DNA from: Paramecium sonneborni
Lineage: Eukaryota; Ciliophora; Oligohymenophorea; Peniculida; Parameciidae
Assembly: GCA_905182985.1 (NCBI GenBank)
Contig: CAJJDN010000063.1
Location: 1-64,000, forward strand
Reading direction: 5' to 3'
DNA: 64,000 bases
The stretch's first letter is position 1, and the number at the start of each line of letters is the position of its first letter. The position numbers and the translations under genes were made by a program. Positions 11,501-24,840 of this stretch are shown here, one piece after another. The notes below the pieces were generated by a model. It was not told the DNA's origin, ran no database searches, and worked only from the letters and a program-made list of their open reading frames with translations.

Positions 11501-14500
11501 CAAATTTATAAGGATGCATGGAAATGGTAAATAATACCATATTATCAGTTCAGAAACAATTTATTTTATAGTTTCCATAATTACAATTTGTATTGTGTTT
11601 CGACTGATAACTCAAAGTATGAATAAATATGTACAAAATGCAAAGGTAAAGATGCTTTATATGATGGTAAATGTTATAAAGATTGTAATTGTGAAGAATG
11701 TATATTCCAAAATGGTTAAAATAAATGTTTAAGATGCAAAGAGTCTAAAACTTATATTAATGGTGAATGTGTTTTATGTCCTAATTATTGTGATGTATGT
11801 AAATAATTAACAAGTTAAGAAATTAATTAAATTAATCCTTATTTTGACCCTGATAATTTATCATTAATAAGATTTGCTAAATAATGTTTGTAATAATCAA
11901 ATATTCCTCCTGCTAATGGTTTTNAAAACATACCTTATTTATAATGTGTAAAATGTATTGATGAAAAATAATATTTCAGATCTGCAGATAGATAAATGTG
12001 TCGAAAAAAAAATTTAGAGAATTGTGTCATTCAAGCAGAAGAATATGTTGATGATGAACACACTAATTTTACAGATAAAGATTTAGATTATCCTTATGGA
12101 TCGACAATCGATATTGAATCCAATTTACCATCTTAAGATACATTTTAAGTTTGTATTTTATGTGAGGATAAATATGTTAATAAATTAATCGTGGTTTCCT
12201 CAAATGAATGTGTTCATGCAAGTGATACAAGCAAACTACCAGATTTAAATGAAGAACTCAGAAATAAAGTCTTAGCTTCAGAAAATTATTCATATTAATT
12301 GGCATTTTCCGATAAGTCTAGTCTAGAAACAAAGTATACAGTAATTTATGGCGAACCAACTAAAATACTGATATCTAATTTTTCTAATACATCGTCTCAA
12401 ATTTTATATAACTTTAGCAGCGTTGTACTTTGTATAAATTATCAGTACGATGATCCTTTACTATAATGTTCAGACCCTCATTGTATAGACTGCATAAAAA
12501 ATTTTGTTTTAACATAAGAGTTTTGTGTGAAATGTCAAAATGGATACTATGCAAGTTCTATTACAGGTCTTTGCTACTTATGCTAAGATGATTGTTAAGA
12601 ATGCCTATTATAACATCAAATTTATAAGGATGCATGGAAATGGTAAATAATACCATATTATCAGTTCAGAAACAATTTATTTTATAGTTTCCATAATTAC
12701 AATTTGTATTGTGTTTCGACTGATAACTCAAAGTATGAATAAATATGTACAAAATGCAAAGGTAAAGATGCTTTATATGATGGTAAATGTTATAAAGATT
12801 GTAATTGTGAAGAATGTATATTCCAAAATGGTTAAAATAAATGTTTAAGATGCAAAGAGTCTAAAACTTATATTAATGGTGAATGTGTTTTATGTCCTAA
12901 TTATTGTGATGTATGTAAATAATTAACAAGTTAAGAAATTAATTAAATTAATCCTTATTTTGACCCTGATAATTTATCATTAATAAGATTTGCTAAATAA
13001 TGTTTGTAATAATCAAATATTCCTCCTGCTAATGGTTTTATATATCATGATGCTAGTTTAGGATTAGAAGTGAATTGTTTGAATGATGAAAAGCAACCAT
13101 GTTATAAATTTGCAGAAAAATCTCTTAATGTATATTGCGATGATGAGAAATTTTATTCAGATTATTCTTTGCTTTTAGATTAAAATGATCAATTTTAATT
13201 CTTAGATTAAAACATTCGTTTAAATGAAATTTTTTCTTCATAATCTTCATCCCATTTTTCTCATTAAGAAATTGACCTCTTAATAGAATAATTTAATGAT
13301 TAAAGTGTTAAATTAATGAGATACATTCTAAAAATTAAATAAAACTCTGGACTATGCAAAATTGAGAAAAATGCATTTGTTTATTCAAAATTAAGGAAAA
13401 ATGTTTTTATGCTTTAATATTTGGAACTAACATTAGAATCTTCTCTTGATATTCCAATTTATTTTGGAAACAATGTTACGTTTCAAGAATTTACTTCAAT
13501 CACTTTAAAAAATATACTTCTGGATTCACATTTAGGAACAGTACAGATTTTCTGCTAAAATCTTTAAGATATTAAATTCACTTTAAATAATTTTATTGTA
13601 ATAAATGGTGATAATTTATAACTACAATTTGTCATACAAAACCCAAATGAAATAAATCTTAATCGAGTAACTTTGAAAAATACAAAATTTGTAAATATTA
13701 ATGGATTTGTAAGCTATTTTTTTACTAAACCAAAATTAGTTCAATAACTAGTTATATCGATTAATGACTTTTTTATTTAAAATTCTTAGTTATTAAATAC
13801 ACATATTATAATTTAAATCTTAAATACTAACTATGGAAATCAGATATTAAAAATAAATAATTTAAAATCTTTAAATAATAATTATACTCATTCTTAATTA
13901 ATATATACAAGTTTTTTAAATTAAATTAGACAATCTGAAATTATCATTTAAAACTTTATTTCAGAATCTGACTAATAAAGTGAATCGAGCTTTTTTATCT
14001 TAAATGGTGCTTTAAGTGTAATTATGAATAACACAATAATTAAGAACGGAAAATATCATAAATAAGCAACTTTATTTAAATTACCTTTATTCAAGATATA
14101 TTATTTAAATATCACAAACAATACCTTCTTAAGTTTTGATAATTGCGTTCTCACCAATATTTTAGATTCCTTATATGCTGATAACATATTAGAAAATACA
14201 TTAATTTTAAACAATATCTATTTTACAAGAAATATTTATGTAGGAAGTAATGCCTTTTTCTAATTAATAAGCAGCAATAATTTTTAAAATTTGAACATTG
14301 AAATTGATTAATTGTACTTAGATTCAAATTAATTTGAAACTTTAGGAATAATTGATGGCCCAATAATTGCATCTAATGCCTCAATTTATTTAGATGCTAA
14401 AAGATTAACCTTAAAAAATACTCAGATTATTCGCTCCTTTAATTTACCGGAGTTTTCAATAAATAATGCAGATTTAGTTGAAGTTTCTACTTTCAATATA

Positions 14501-17500
14501 ACTTTAAGTACTCGTTATTTATTTAAGCCTATCCATTCATAATAATCTTGCTTAAATACAAGTATAGAAAATGGATATGGAAGCGTTATTTTATTTTACA
14601 ATATTAAAAAACTTCTATTTAAAAAGGCACTATTGAAAAATTTAATTACAACAAATTCTCCTTTAATTATCATAAAATCTATAGAGAGAACAAACTTTAG
14701 AGTCTAAGAATCTATTAGTATTATTGATCATATTTATCTTAACAACAGTTTAATTACAACAAGATTATCTGAAGAAGTAGCTATTTTAAGTATTGTTTCT
14801 TAATAAGAACAAACTATAAATTTAAATGGTATAATTGCTAAAAATAATATGTTACATTGTTATTAAGAAGATCAAAAACTTAGATCATCCTCGACAATTC
14901 TAGTAGTCACTCCGTATTCACTATAACTATAAAAGATTCAGTTTTTTCTGAAAATATTGCAACAGCTAGTCTTGGTTCAAATTTAATTATTTTTAGCAGA
15001 TCATTAACGATATCAAATACAGAATTTTATGAATAGAATATCTTGAAATTTGGAAATCTGAAAGATAAATTAATTTGGGGTTATTTAGAAGATGAATAAA
15101 TATTCTTTGAACATTTATAAAATGAATTTCCAATAAAATCAAAAGGAGGAAACGGATTCTTATCTGCTGAAGAAATTTATTTATTAAATATTACGACTAA
15201 TAATTCAATGGCATTGCAAGGTGGTTCATTTTATTTATTTACTGTTTCAAATGGAATTGTTAAAATTTAAAATTCAAATTTTATTTAAAGTTAGTCTAAT
15301 TTATTGTTTCACGATAAATCATAAGGTGGAACATTATTTATAGATGCATCTTAATCTATGTTAAATTTTTAACTAACTAATTGTTTGATTTATGGAAGCT
15401 CAAGTAGAAAAGAAGGAGGAGTAATTTTTATTGAACCTTCTAGAAATTAAAATGAAATAATTTTTAATTAGAATATTGTATAAGAAATCTATTCTCTCTA
15501 TCATCCTTTTCTAAAACTACCAATTTAATTCACTAGTAGGGCATTAATACTTAATATTAAGATAATTAAAACTTATATTTCTAATTCTGAATAAGGATAT
15601 CTTTTATTTTATGGGTAGCTACGCGGATTAAGTTAAAAAGAAATTTCAAATGCTTTCCAAAACTTCTTAATATCAATTGAAGGCGGCACAATAATTTTAG
15701 AAGATGTTTATTTTAGTAATATCTTTTAATTTGGAATTATGAATGTTAAAAATGCTCATTAAATTTTAATGACTAATGTTACTGTATCATTTATAACATT
15801 AATAAATGATAATTTGATTCATATTAACTAAAATACAAGTATATTCTACTAATAATAATTTAGAATACGAGACTTCCATTAAATTTACCAATGTCTAATT
15901 CGAATCAATTAAGGAATATCCAATACCTTTATCCAATCCTGAAATACTATTATCTTCATTAGAAGTGAAAATCAATAAATGTTTAAAAAATTCTAAGGCT
16001 CCTGAAGAAATTAAAGAATTTTATGATTCGAAGTAATTAGAAGTCCAATCAAATTACAATTTTTACAGTATTTTAAAAGTGAAAAAAAATTCTTAATTTA
16101 TAATTGGAATTGATTCAGTTTCAAGTAATCATAAATTGTTTTTTAATGAATTAAAGTTACATTCTATTAATTGTCAAAGTTGTAATGGAGGAATTTTTTA
16201 AATAACAAACATAGAAGGAGGAAATTAAAACTAAAATTTAATTTAATTTAAATATTTAAATTTGTTCAATAATAAATGTGGATTATTAGGTTGTATCCTT
16301 TTATGTAGTTAAGATAAGAAATCAATAAAATTGTTTTCATATAAAGTAAATAATAATAGGCTATTGGCAGACACTTCATAATTGAGTGAATTAACTATTT
16401 TTCCAATAAAAGTTGAAGAAGGTAAATTTTATAACAATGAAGCTTCATTTGGAGGAGCCTTAATAATATCAGGAGTTAGTTGTCTAATTAACAATTGCTA
16501 ATTTACTAATAATACTGCCAATATTTCAGGGGGAAGTATTTATTTTGATTACAAAATGAATTCATAATTTTTAATTTTTAATTCAATTTTTGCAAGCAAT
16601 AAAGCAAAAATTGGTGGAGCTATCTTCATTGGGAATTACTCTCTGAATTCTCCAAAAATTTTGAACAATACCTTTTCAAATAATAAAGCATTCATTTTTG
16701 GAAGGAATCTTGCAGATTAACCAATAAAATTAGTATTACAAGTTAGATAAAATATAATTGAAACTTTTAATGTAGTCTAAGATTTAAATAATATAACAGA
16801 TATGATAAAAGTTACTTAATATTATATTGGCGATTTTAAGCATGATTATATAATGATTCCAAGTGGATAATCGATAGGGAATTATTAAATTTTTGATGAA
16901 AAAGAATAATAATTTATTCCTTATAATTTTACTTTTAGAATACTACCAATAAACAAAGAAAATGATTAAGTTTAGGCATTATATGGTAGTAAATGCAGTA
17001 TAAGAGGGAGATAAGTAATAAATAATACAAAAGGGGATTTTAATTAAAATTATATTAGTCTTACAGAGATTATTTATAACTCAAGTAGTCAAGATTACAA
17101 TTTGGATGAGTTGATTATAACATTTGATCCAGATTTAAATAATTAAGGATATCTTTAATTAGAAATAATGTGTGATTCAATAAAAATACCATAATTTTTT
17201 GAAGATCCTCCATATTTATTGAAAAATTATTTTACAAATTATAGATTATGGATAGATTTACAAACATTTTAATGTTAAAGAGGTGAATATAAGACAGATG
17301 ATGGTAAATGTAAATTATGTGAGTCTTCATAAGATTAATACACTATTATAGCAGGTTAACGATGTAAAATAAAAGATTAAATTAAAATGGAAAATGTTAC
17401 TCCAGCAAGAATAAAGTTAAGGCCTGAATATTGGAGACCATCAGAAAGTAATGAGATTATTGAATATTGCATAAATCTACCTGAAAATTGTATTGGAGGT

Positions 17501-19186
17501 TGGAATCCTGGAGATGACCTTTGTAATTATGCACATATTGGAGCACTTTGTGAATAGTGTGATATTTATAATGTAAGAGGATATGGTCAATATTCGGTTA
17601 TAACATAATATTAGTGTGGTAGTTGTTAAGATGTTGATGATAATACTATCAAGATCATTTTAATTAGTTTATGGACAATGATTTCAATATTCTTATCTGT
17701 AAGAGGCACAATTTAAGGAGTCGAAAAAATGGTTGCATAATATAAACTGAATAGATTTAAATCATATTAATATGATTAAAAAGCAGGATATGGAGGAGTA
17801 TTAATTAAAGTTCTTACAAATTATCTCTAAATTATAGGTGCTGTTACTCTATTTTAACTTGAATTGCCTAGTGCTCTTCAATCTTCTATGAGATCAGTTG
17901 GAAATCCTGTTGAAGCCATGAGTTATTCATTAGATTGCTTTTTAGCAACTTTTACAGATATAGATATTATATATTTTAGAATGATATGGGCTTTAATAAT
18001 GCCTCTGTTTTACATTTTAGCATTTGCTCTTATATATTTTATAGCTGTTGTGCTAAATATTACTTCATCAAATAAAAGTGCTATTACTACTACTGCCATT
18101 TATTTATTTACCTACTTATAACCAACCTTATTAGGTGGATTCATATCATTATTATCTTTTCGTCGTATTTCTGATATTTACTGGATTCAAGGAAATGTTG
18201 CTTATTAATATAGCACTTTACAGCATTTTAAATGGGTTACAGGGTTTGTTCTTCCGTCCACTTTAATTTTAGCAATTTTCATTCCTATTTATATGTTTCT
18301 TAGTTTGTATTTCTAAAGATTTTAATTAGAAAAAGAGAATACAAGAAAAAATTGGGGTTATTTATATAATGAATATTAACATAAAGCATATTATTGGGAA
18401 ATAATCAAAATTTTTTAGAAAGGATTGATGATCATTTTTTTAACTTTTTATGAAGATTTTATTATTATTAAAGGTTCATTAATATTTATGATTGTTTTTA
18501 TTTATAAAATATTAACTAAGTAAATTAGACCTTTTAAATTGCCATATTTAAATCTATTAGATGAAGCCTAAACTATGATTTGTGGAACATCTATTGTTAT
18601 AGGAATGACCATTTATTAAGCCAATAAATCAGATAACTAAGAAATTATCTGGCCATTTTATATTCTCTTAATTATTATTAATGCCATCTTTATTATTATT
18701 ATTGTTTGGGAAATCTTATGGGCTTAAATAGAAGACCATTAAGACAAACTCGACAAGTTTAGAGATAAAATTAATAATAAATATCCTTTCTTAAAAAATT
18801 AAAATTTCTTATTGCGTAGACTTTTAAGAAATAGAAGTGAATAATAACAAAGAGTGAAAATAAGATATATGAAAATAAAGAATTATTTGATGAGGATCGT
18901 CCGTCAACATCCTGGGTTTTATTAACAACAAACAGTTGCACCAATCAATAAATAAAGCAACACTTTTTAAACTTCTGAGTTTTCTTTCTATCGTACTCCT
19001 GTATAGATTGAAAATAATAGTGTTTAAAATTACCCTGGCTATCCGATAACATCAAATAAAATATATCCAGCTTTAGATATAATGTCATAAGATAATAGTA
19101 TTTCCAAATAATAACAATAACAATAGCCATAAAAATAATAATAATAATTAGAATAACAATAAGAATAATAATAAGATAATATTTGA
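8580..19186 (+). CDS. Giant lectin-like/Cys-rich/repeat multi-TM surface protein
   Basis: Introns: 8618-8642, 9938-9960, 10102-10127 and 15839-15863 (23-26 nt), plus one unresolved frame change near 14,860 that a 20-nt intron (14852-14871) would repair. Removing the assembly duplicate gives about 3,120 residues. The N-terminus is a short hydrophobic leader. Residues about 20-440 look like concanavalin-A/LamG-type folds (for example FRGEIRNLAI). About 445-1,090 are Cys-rich with CxxC spacings like furin/EGF-type repeats. About 1,100-2,600 have GGxF and NNxA motifs like parallel beta-helix repeats. About 2,610-2,980 contain seven or eight hydrophobic segments, followed by a cytosolic poly-Gln tail. 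It is probably a plasma-membrane or cortical protein with a huge ectodomain. Ligand unknown. Ciliates carry families of such proteins. Confidence 0.8.
10809..13039. repeat. Perfect 1,115-bp direct duplication around single N, inside a gene
   Basis: Bases 10809-11923 recur at 11925-13039 with one N at 11924. The offset of 1,116 is divisible by three, so the coding frame of the Cys-rich region continues through the join and the artefact would silently add 372 residues to a predicted protein. The identity of all compared stretches and the single N at the junction point to an unmerged contig overlap rather than a tandem duplication. Confidence 0.85.
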
Positions 19187-20371
19187 TATTAGTATAAGAA
19201 AACATTTATTAGATATAAAAATATATAAAATAATTGATATAATATTCTAAATTACTTTTGGAAACTAGACAAGCCATGGTTTTAAATTCATTTATTAATG
19301 TTTGATTTAGATAACATTCTAAGTTAATTGTAATCTAATTTTTTATGACTAATAAAAAAACTGTTTGGTACATTATCAAATTTTTGTAATTTCTATGCAT
19401 AATTCTGTTATTTTCAACAGTAAATTATAAAAATTGTGTTTGGGAAAAAAACACGCATGATAATATATCATTCAAATTTTTTTATTGATTAGTGAATTGG
19501 TTTTTACTAGCAGATCTAATAGTTGCAAAAGCTGTATTATTTTTATTATGTTAATCAAATATGCTCCACTTTTACAATCTATACTTTGTTATAAAGATAA
19601 TAATTCATCAAACATTACTTTCAATTCATTAACATAATAACTTAATAATATTTATTAAAAAATAAAATTAAAATTATCAATATTATTAGAGGATTGTAAT
19701 ATTTGTTTAAAAAAATTCGATACCATAAATAAACTAAAAATATTATTTGATTAAATTGTTTTGGTCATCATATATTTCACTCTGATTGTATTTCAAATTG
19801 GTTGTAACATAATAAAAATATCTATTATGTAAAATCAATCTAATTAGAAATACTTGTAATTGATTAATATAACCATTTTATGATCATTTTTTATTTATAA
19901 TATTAATATCTTTCTAATAAGATGTGAATTTTATCTTATTACAAATTAAATCATTATTATTTAATTTAATAAAAGTCTTATTCTTAGTCCTGAACAACCA
20001 ACAGAAAACATTAATTTTTTAGTTTTAACTGTCAAGTATGTTTTTTAAAAATTAGAAGCAAAACATAGAAAAAATTTAATAAATAATAAAACAAAATAAA
20101 TTGCTTAAAGCATTTTATTTCGAATTTATATTTATTGTTTGTTACAAAATAATAATTTATAAGGAATTGATATACTATAGATGTTTCTTATCTTTATTTA
20201 TTCGATTTTTAATCTTCAATTTGTTCTTTTTAAATGTATATACATTAAAATAATATTACATTAATAATCAAGCAATCTTGAAGAAGGAAAGAATTAATTT
20301 TTAATTTCTTATTCTAAAAGATAGATATTTATATTTTATTTATGGCTTGATTTCTAACAATTAATAATTAA
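19187..20371. other. Intergenic AT-rich DNA
   Basis: Nothing recognisable in this 1.2-kb stretch on either strand beyond A/T runs. It should hold the 3' end signal of the giant membrane-protein gene and the promoter of the HACD-like gene. Confidence 0.5.
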
Positions 20372-20953
20372 ATGAAATTAAATATAGAGATCATCTTTGT
20401 TTACAATATTCTAAGAATTTTAGGTTGGATTCAAGTAATAATATTTTTGATGTACCAAACCAGTTTAGAACTTACAGAAATTACTACAATTTCAAATTTA
20501 GTTAGAATATTAACAGTAGCAAAACTCTTTGAAATTATTTTTATAAAGCCACAAGAAATATTTGATCAAAGAAATCTTGTTAAATACTATTAATATTTAA
20601 CTAGAATTCTAGTTTTATATTTTTTGATGTTTCCAGGTTTATGTTTTTGCTCATTTAGAAATGCAATTAGTGGATGGGCAGTTTAAGAAGTTCTTGAATC
20701 CTTATACCATTTAAGTAAATCTGAATAAATCAAATCTATCAAAAATTATATATCATCCTTTTTAATTCCCTTTACTACATTAGGAATTATAAGAATATTA
20801 AACAGGGTTGTTGAAAAATATGATGATGAAATTGAAATTTATAGAATTATCTAAATTTTGATTATCCTATTGTCAATCCATCAAATTTACATAAATATCA
20901 TAACTCATAACAAATAAAAGTTCTATAAACTTAAAATGTAGAAAAAAACATGA
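20372..20953 (+). CDS. PTPLA/HACD-like (3-hydroxyacyl-CoA dehydratase-like) membrane protein
   Basis: A single exon of 193 residues (family usually 200-250). Order of motifs: YNILRILGW near residue 11; LTVAKLFEIIFI at about 47-58, where the family has ALLEILH; an RILVLYF segment; then GWAVQEVLESLYHLS at about 100-114, matching the W-x-x-x-E-x-x-R-Y-x-x-Y region; and SSFLIPFTTLGI where the family has F-x-x-LYP-x-G. Several hydrophobic stretches fit a polytopic ER protein. The family dehydrates 3-hydroxyacyl-CoA in very-long-chain fatty acid elongation. Several signature positions are substituted (no RY before the final Y, LIPF for LYP), so activity is uncertain. Confidence 0.55.
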
Positions 20954-23152
20954 ATTAACTGAAATTAAAAAAATGAATTAATTTTCATCAAATTATCAAA
21001 TTAATAATAAAATTTTTAATTTTCTAAAATTATAAAGTTATTTTCATCTCTTAAAGCTTATTTTAACTATTCAATTTATCAAATAAAAAAGTTATATCTT
21101 TTATTCTTAAAACAAGTCAATTATTAAAATATGCAAATAACAATAAATAATACATATTGTTGATTAACAAATAATAAATATTATTGGATAAAAGAAATTT
21201 GTAAATTTGTTTTACATTTATAATTAAACATAATTATGAAATTCAAAATTTGCTAAAGTTGTTTAATTGTTGACTTAATTAGTTGAACTTTCCCTTTATA
21301 TTACAAGATATTATTTAAATTATATTTTAAGAAATTTGTTTATATTAAACTCGCTCTATAAACTTTTTAGAGAATTATTTCTAACATCTCTAACTTAAAC
21401 TTCTTAATAATAAAATTTTATTTAAAACTCTTCTATTTCAGAAATAATAGCTATTATGAAACCTTATAATTTTGATCCTATAAAGATAAATTAATAATAT
21501 CTTAGTCCAATCTACCTTTGATTGAATTTTACATTTTCATTTAAGTATTTATTCATGTTGATTCTAAGTTACTTATTTTATATTTATTTTATAATATACA
21601 ATTGTCTTACTTATTTTTTTTATGCTGAGAATACTAATTTTTTAATTGAGCGAATAATATCAACAATTTTAATTATTGAGTAAATTAGAAATATTTAAAA
21701 TGAGATGCTAAATAATTTTTTATCAACACTTTAAAATTAAGGTCTATTTAACAAAAAATATATTAAAAATAAAATTTGGAAAATGATTTTTATATATTTA
21801 AAAATAAATAATGGCCATATTTAATTTAATTAGAACTAAGATTTAAAATTTTGTTTAATCTATTTTAGGATTCATGTTAATATAAGTTTTCAAATATTTT
21901 TAGATTGAAACATAAGTGATTTGTATAAGTATCATCATTTGTCATTATATTTAGAAACCTCAAACACATTTTAATTGATTAATGCAAAGCATAATTTCCT
22001 TATAAATTAAAGAAACTACGAAAATAATTTGATAATGAATTAATCTATAGTTTAAATACTTTAGAAGACAATTTATAGATATAAATATATAATGAAATTT
22101 GGGATTAATTAAAGAATACTTTATGGCTACAGAGTCAGTAGATTAAGGTTGCAACATTATTTTCAGATGTTTTATAATCACTAATAATGAGTTTTGATGA
22201 ATAAAAATCTATTTAGTCTTTATATAATCTCTTTTGATGAAGAATAAAGACACAACTATTAATTTAATGTAGAAAAAGCAATTAATTTTAAAACAGAAAT
22301 ATTTTATTGTATTGTGGCTTTACATTTAATTTAAATACCTAAAATAATAAAGCAAAATAATATATATTTTTAATTTATATTACTTTGAGTTTAAAGGTAA
22401 TTCTCCAGTTACATTGGATAAAACATCAATTCAAATTAAATAAGAAAATATATTAAAAATTGATTAAAATTATTATTTTATGTTATTATTAAACTCATCA
22501 TTTTTGATAATTTATTTAAAATAATTTAATAATCTTTGTAATTTATTTGTCAATCATACATAATTCTATTTAAGATTTTAAATTTAGTATAAAAAAATTA
22601 GTAGAATAAATTAACTGCAAATGTAAATCTTAAGAAGAAAAAATAATTTATGTTTATTCTCTTGATTTTGATGTATAAATTCTTCAATAAATAATTAGAA
22701 AGTAATAAATTGATTATTATGTAGTTAAGTATCTCCATAACATAATTTAAAAATATCGATATCAATTAAATAGATTTAGAAATAAAGATATCAATTAAAT
22801 AGAAATAATTAAATGAAAAGCAATTTAAATGAAGATAACATTTGAATTAATAAATTTAATAGTATTAAAAATGTATTAATAATACATATTCACCTTTAAT
22901 AAGTATCAATTTAAAATTTGTCTAAAAATACGTTATTATTTTATGAGACCAAAAGTTTTAAATATAATAAGATTATATTCTCCCAATAAAATTATTACCA
23001 AATATAGTAAACTGAATGAGAACTATTTAACGTATTATTCTCAAAGAAATTAAATTAACTATGGCTGTTTAGATCATAATTAAGCAAAAGAGATTTGATT
23101 TAGGATTATTTAATAAATTTGTATAAAAACATCATAATATTTATATCATGTT
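20954..23152. other. 2.2-kb AT-rich region, possibly old decayed coding DNA
   Basis: No intact gene seen. Around 21,780-22,250 the plus strand has runs of codon-like sequence in shifting frames broken by several TGA codons, which might be a decayed protein gene, but no family can be named. The rest is simple A/T-rich sequence. Confidence 0.4.
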
Positions 23153-24498
23153 TCACACATCCTAGAAATAGATATTGATAATTGTGTATTCTTCTTTAAC
23201 TTAATTGTATAATATTTGATATATTTAACAAGTGTTTTCTGTAATTTTCACTTTAAATTCTTGATTGACATTTTGAGATTATTAAAACTGTGGAAAATAG
23301 CTTACTAAATTAATTTAAGAATGGCAATAATGTTTAAATTCATAAGTTTTGGATATTGAACAATCATTACATTTATTAAATGATGATCTGATCCTTTTAC
23401 CATAAATACATTTTGCTTTGACAATAAAATCAATATTAAAAATAGGTTTATATACTCTGAAAGTAGATTCTCCAATAGAGTTATAAATTTGATTTGCATT
23501 TGGTATTTCCACATAAAATTAAGGAAGTGAATTAGATGAACGTTCTAACTTTTGACTAATTCTCATTGTATAACATTATGATGCTTTATTAGTAAAAAAT
23601 TGATAAGACAACCATACTTGTTAAATAATATATTATGAAGCATCATATGTACCACCCCCTAATATAATAATTTAAAATTTTGATACATTTATTAGCATTA
23701 ATAGTAACAGTTGAAGTTCCTATAGTTTTTAATATCTTAATTGTTTATTAACGTCCATAATTAAATTTTATACCTTAAAATGGAAGTAAAAATATTTTAT
23801 TTGATTCTAAATTGATTCCTCCTTTAGTAAAGTCAGGTATAAAAGTAAGAAGTCCAAGATCTATAATATCTTTTTAACTAGCTAATAGAATTTGGTAACC
23901 TATTTATAATAAATTTGTATATTTCCCAGTTACTTTTGTTATTCCTACAGAAACACTATCCTTTGTGAGTGATGTAATCTTTATAACTATTTATATATAT
24001 ACAGAAATTTAGAAATCTATTTATCCCAAATAGCCCAGAGTATTGATTGCTAGAATAGCAACATCAGCATTAAGTAATTAATGATTAAAAGTCTTATCAC
24101 TTGGTGGAATCATATTAAATGAATTAATCACTTAAATTCTTTAATCATCAATAGCAATCCATTCAAATCTTATTGACCATATCACTCCAGGTCTTGGACA
24201 AAATACATATATTTGAAAATCTAAATATTCTTTCAATATTTATACTATTTAGTGTAATACTTGATATTGAAACTTGAAATTCTGATTCTAAAGTAGGTGT
24301 ATCAATATGTTGTAGTAATAAAAACACTTAAGGTATATTAACAAAACTATTAGAAAACGCTATTGTATATGTGTTTGAATAAGAGTTCTGACAAACAAAA
24401 TAAGTACCACTTCGTTCTAAATTTGCATAGAAGCCAGAGTCATAATAAATTACTGAGTATCCTGAGTAAAAACATAAGATTGTAATTATTATTTTCAT
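23153..24498 (-). CDS. Secreted H-type lectin domain protein
   Basis: Exons 24498-24246, 24220-23687 and 23658-23153 with introns of 25 and 28 nt give 430 residues. The N-terminus MKIIITILCFYSG is a plausible signal peptide. Residues about 20-115 fit the H-type lectin fold: DSGFYANLERSG, then TIAFSNSFVNIPQVFLL, the conserved FxxxFxxxPxV pattern, then a VSISSITLNNFQI strand pair and a WSIRFEWIAI ending like the family's V-x-W-I-A. The remainder repeats beta-rich segments and ends in a Cys-bearing region with CNDC. H-lectins bind N-acetylgalactosamine in other organisms; in ciliates they occur in many secreted or surface proteins. The gene is divergent from the one starting at 24841, sharing 342 bp upstream. 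Confidence 0.75.
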
Positions 24499-24840
24499 AA
24501 TAATATATTATTATTTATATATATAATTCCATTCACAAATCTATTGTACTTTTTGATTTTACTTCAGAAAAGAAACGTATAAATATATTGTGAAAACCGT
24601 GATTGTTGAACTCAAATTGATATTATTCTTTCTAATCTATTTTTTAAAATTATTAATCTAATTGACTTATTTTTATTCACAAAGATTTGTTTTTAAAAAA
24701 ACATTATTCATTTCTTTTATAATTTAACGAAAAAAACATTAGAAAAAATAAGTATAATTATTATGTTTATATTTTTTCTTTTTTAAAAGTTTAGATGAAG
24801 ATTAAATAATTTTATTTTAATATATTTGTAAATTTTTTCA
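24499..24840. promoter_or_regulatory. Divergent intergenic promoter region
   Basis: A 342-bp gap separates the starts of two divergently transcribed genes. It must contain both promoters, but no sequence element stands out from the A/T background. Confidence 0.4.

Noticed and set aside
18945..19205. Minus-strand frame of Ile/Val-rich sequence
   Set aside because: Antisense of the CAA/TAA poly-Gln tail of the giant membrane-protein gene.
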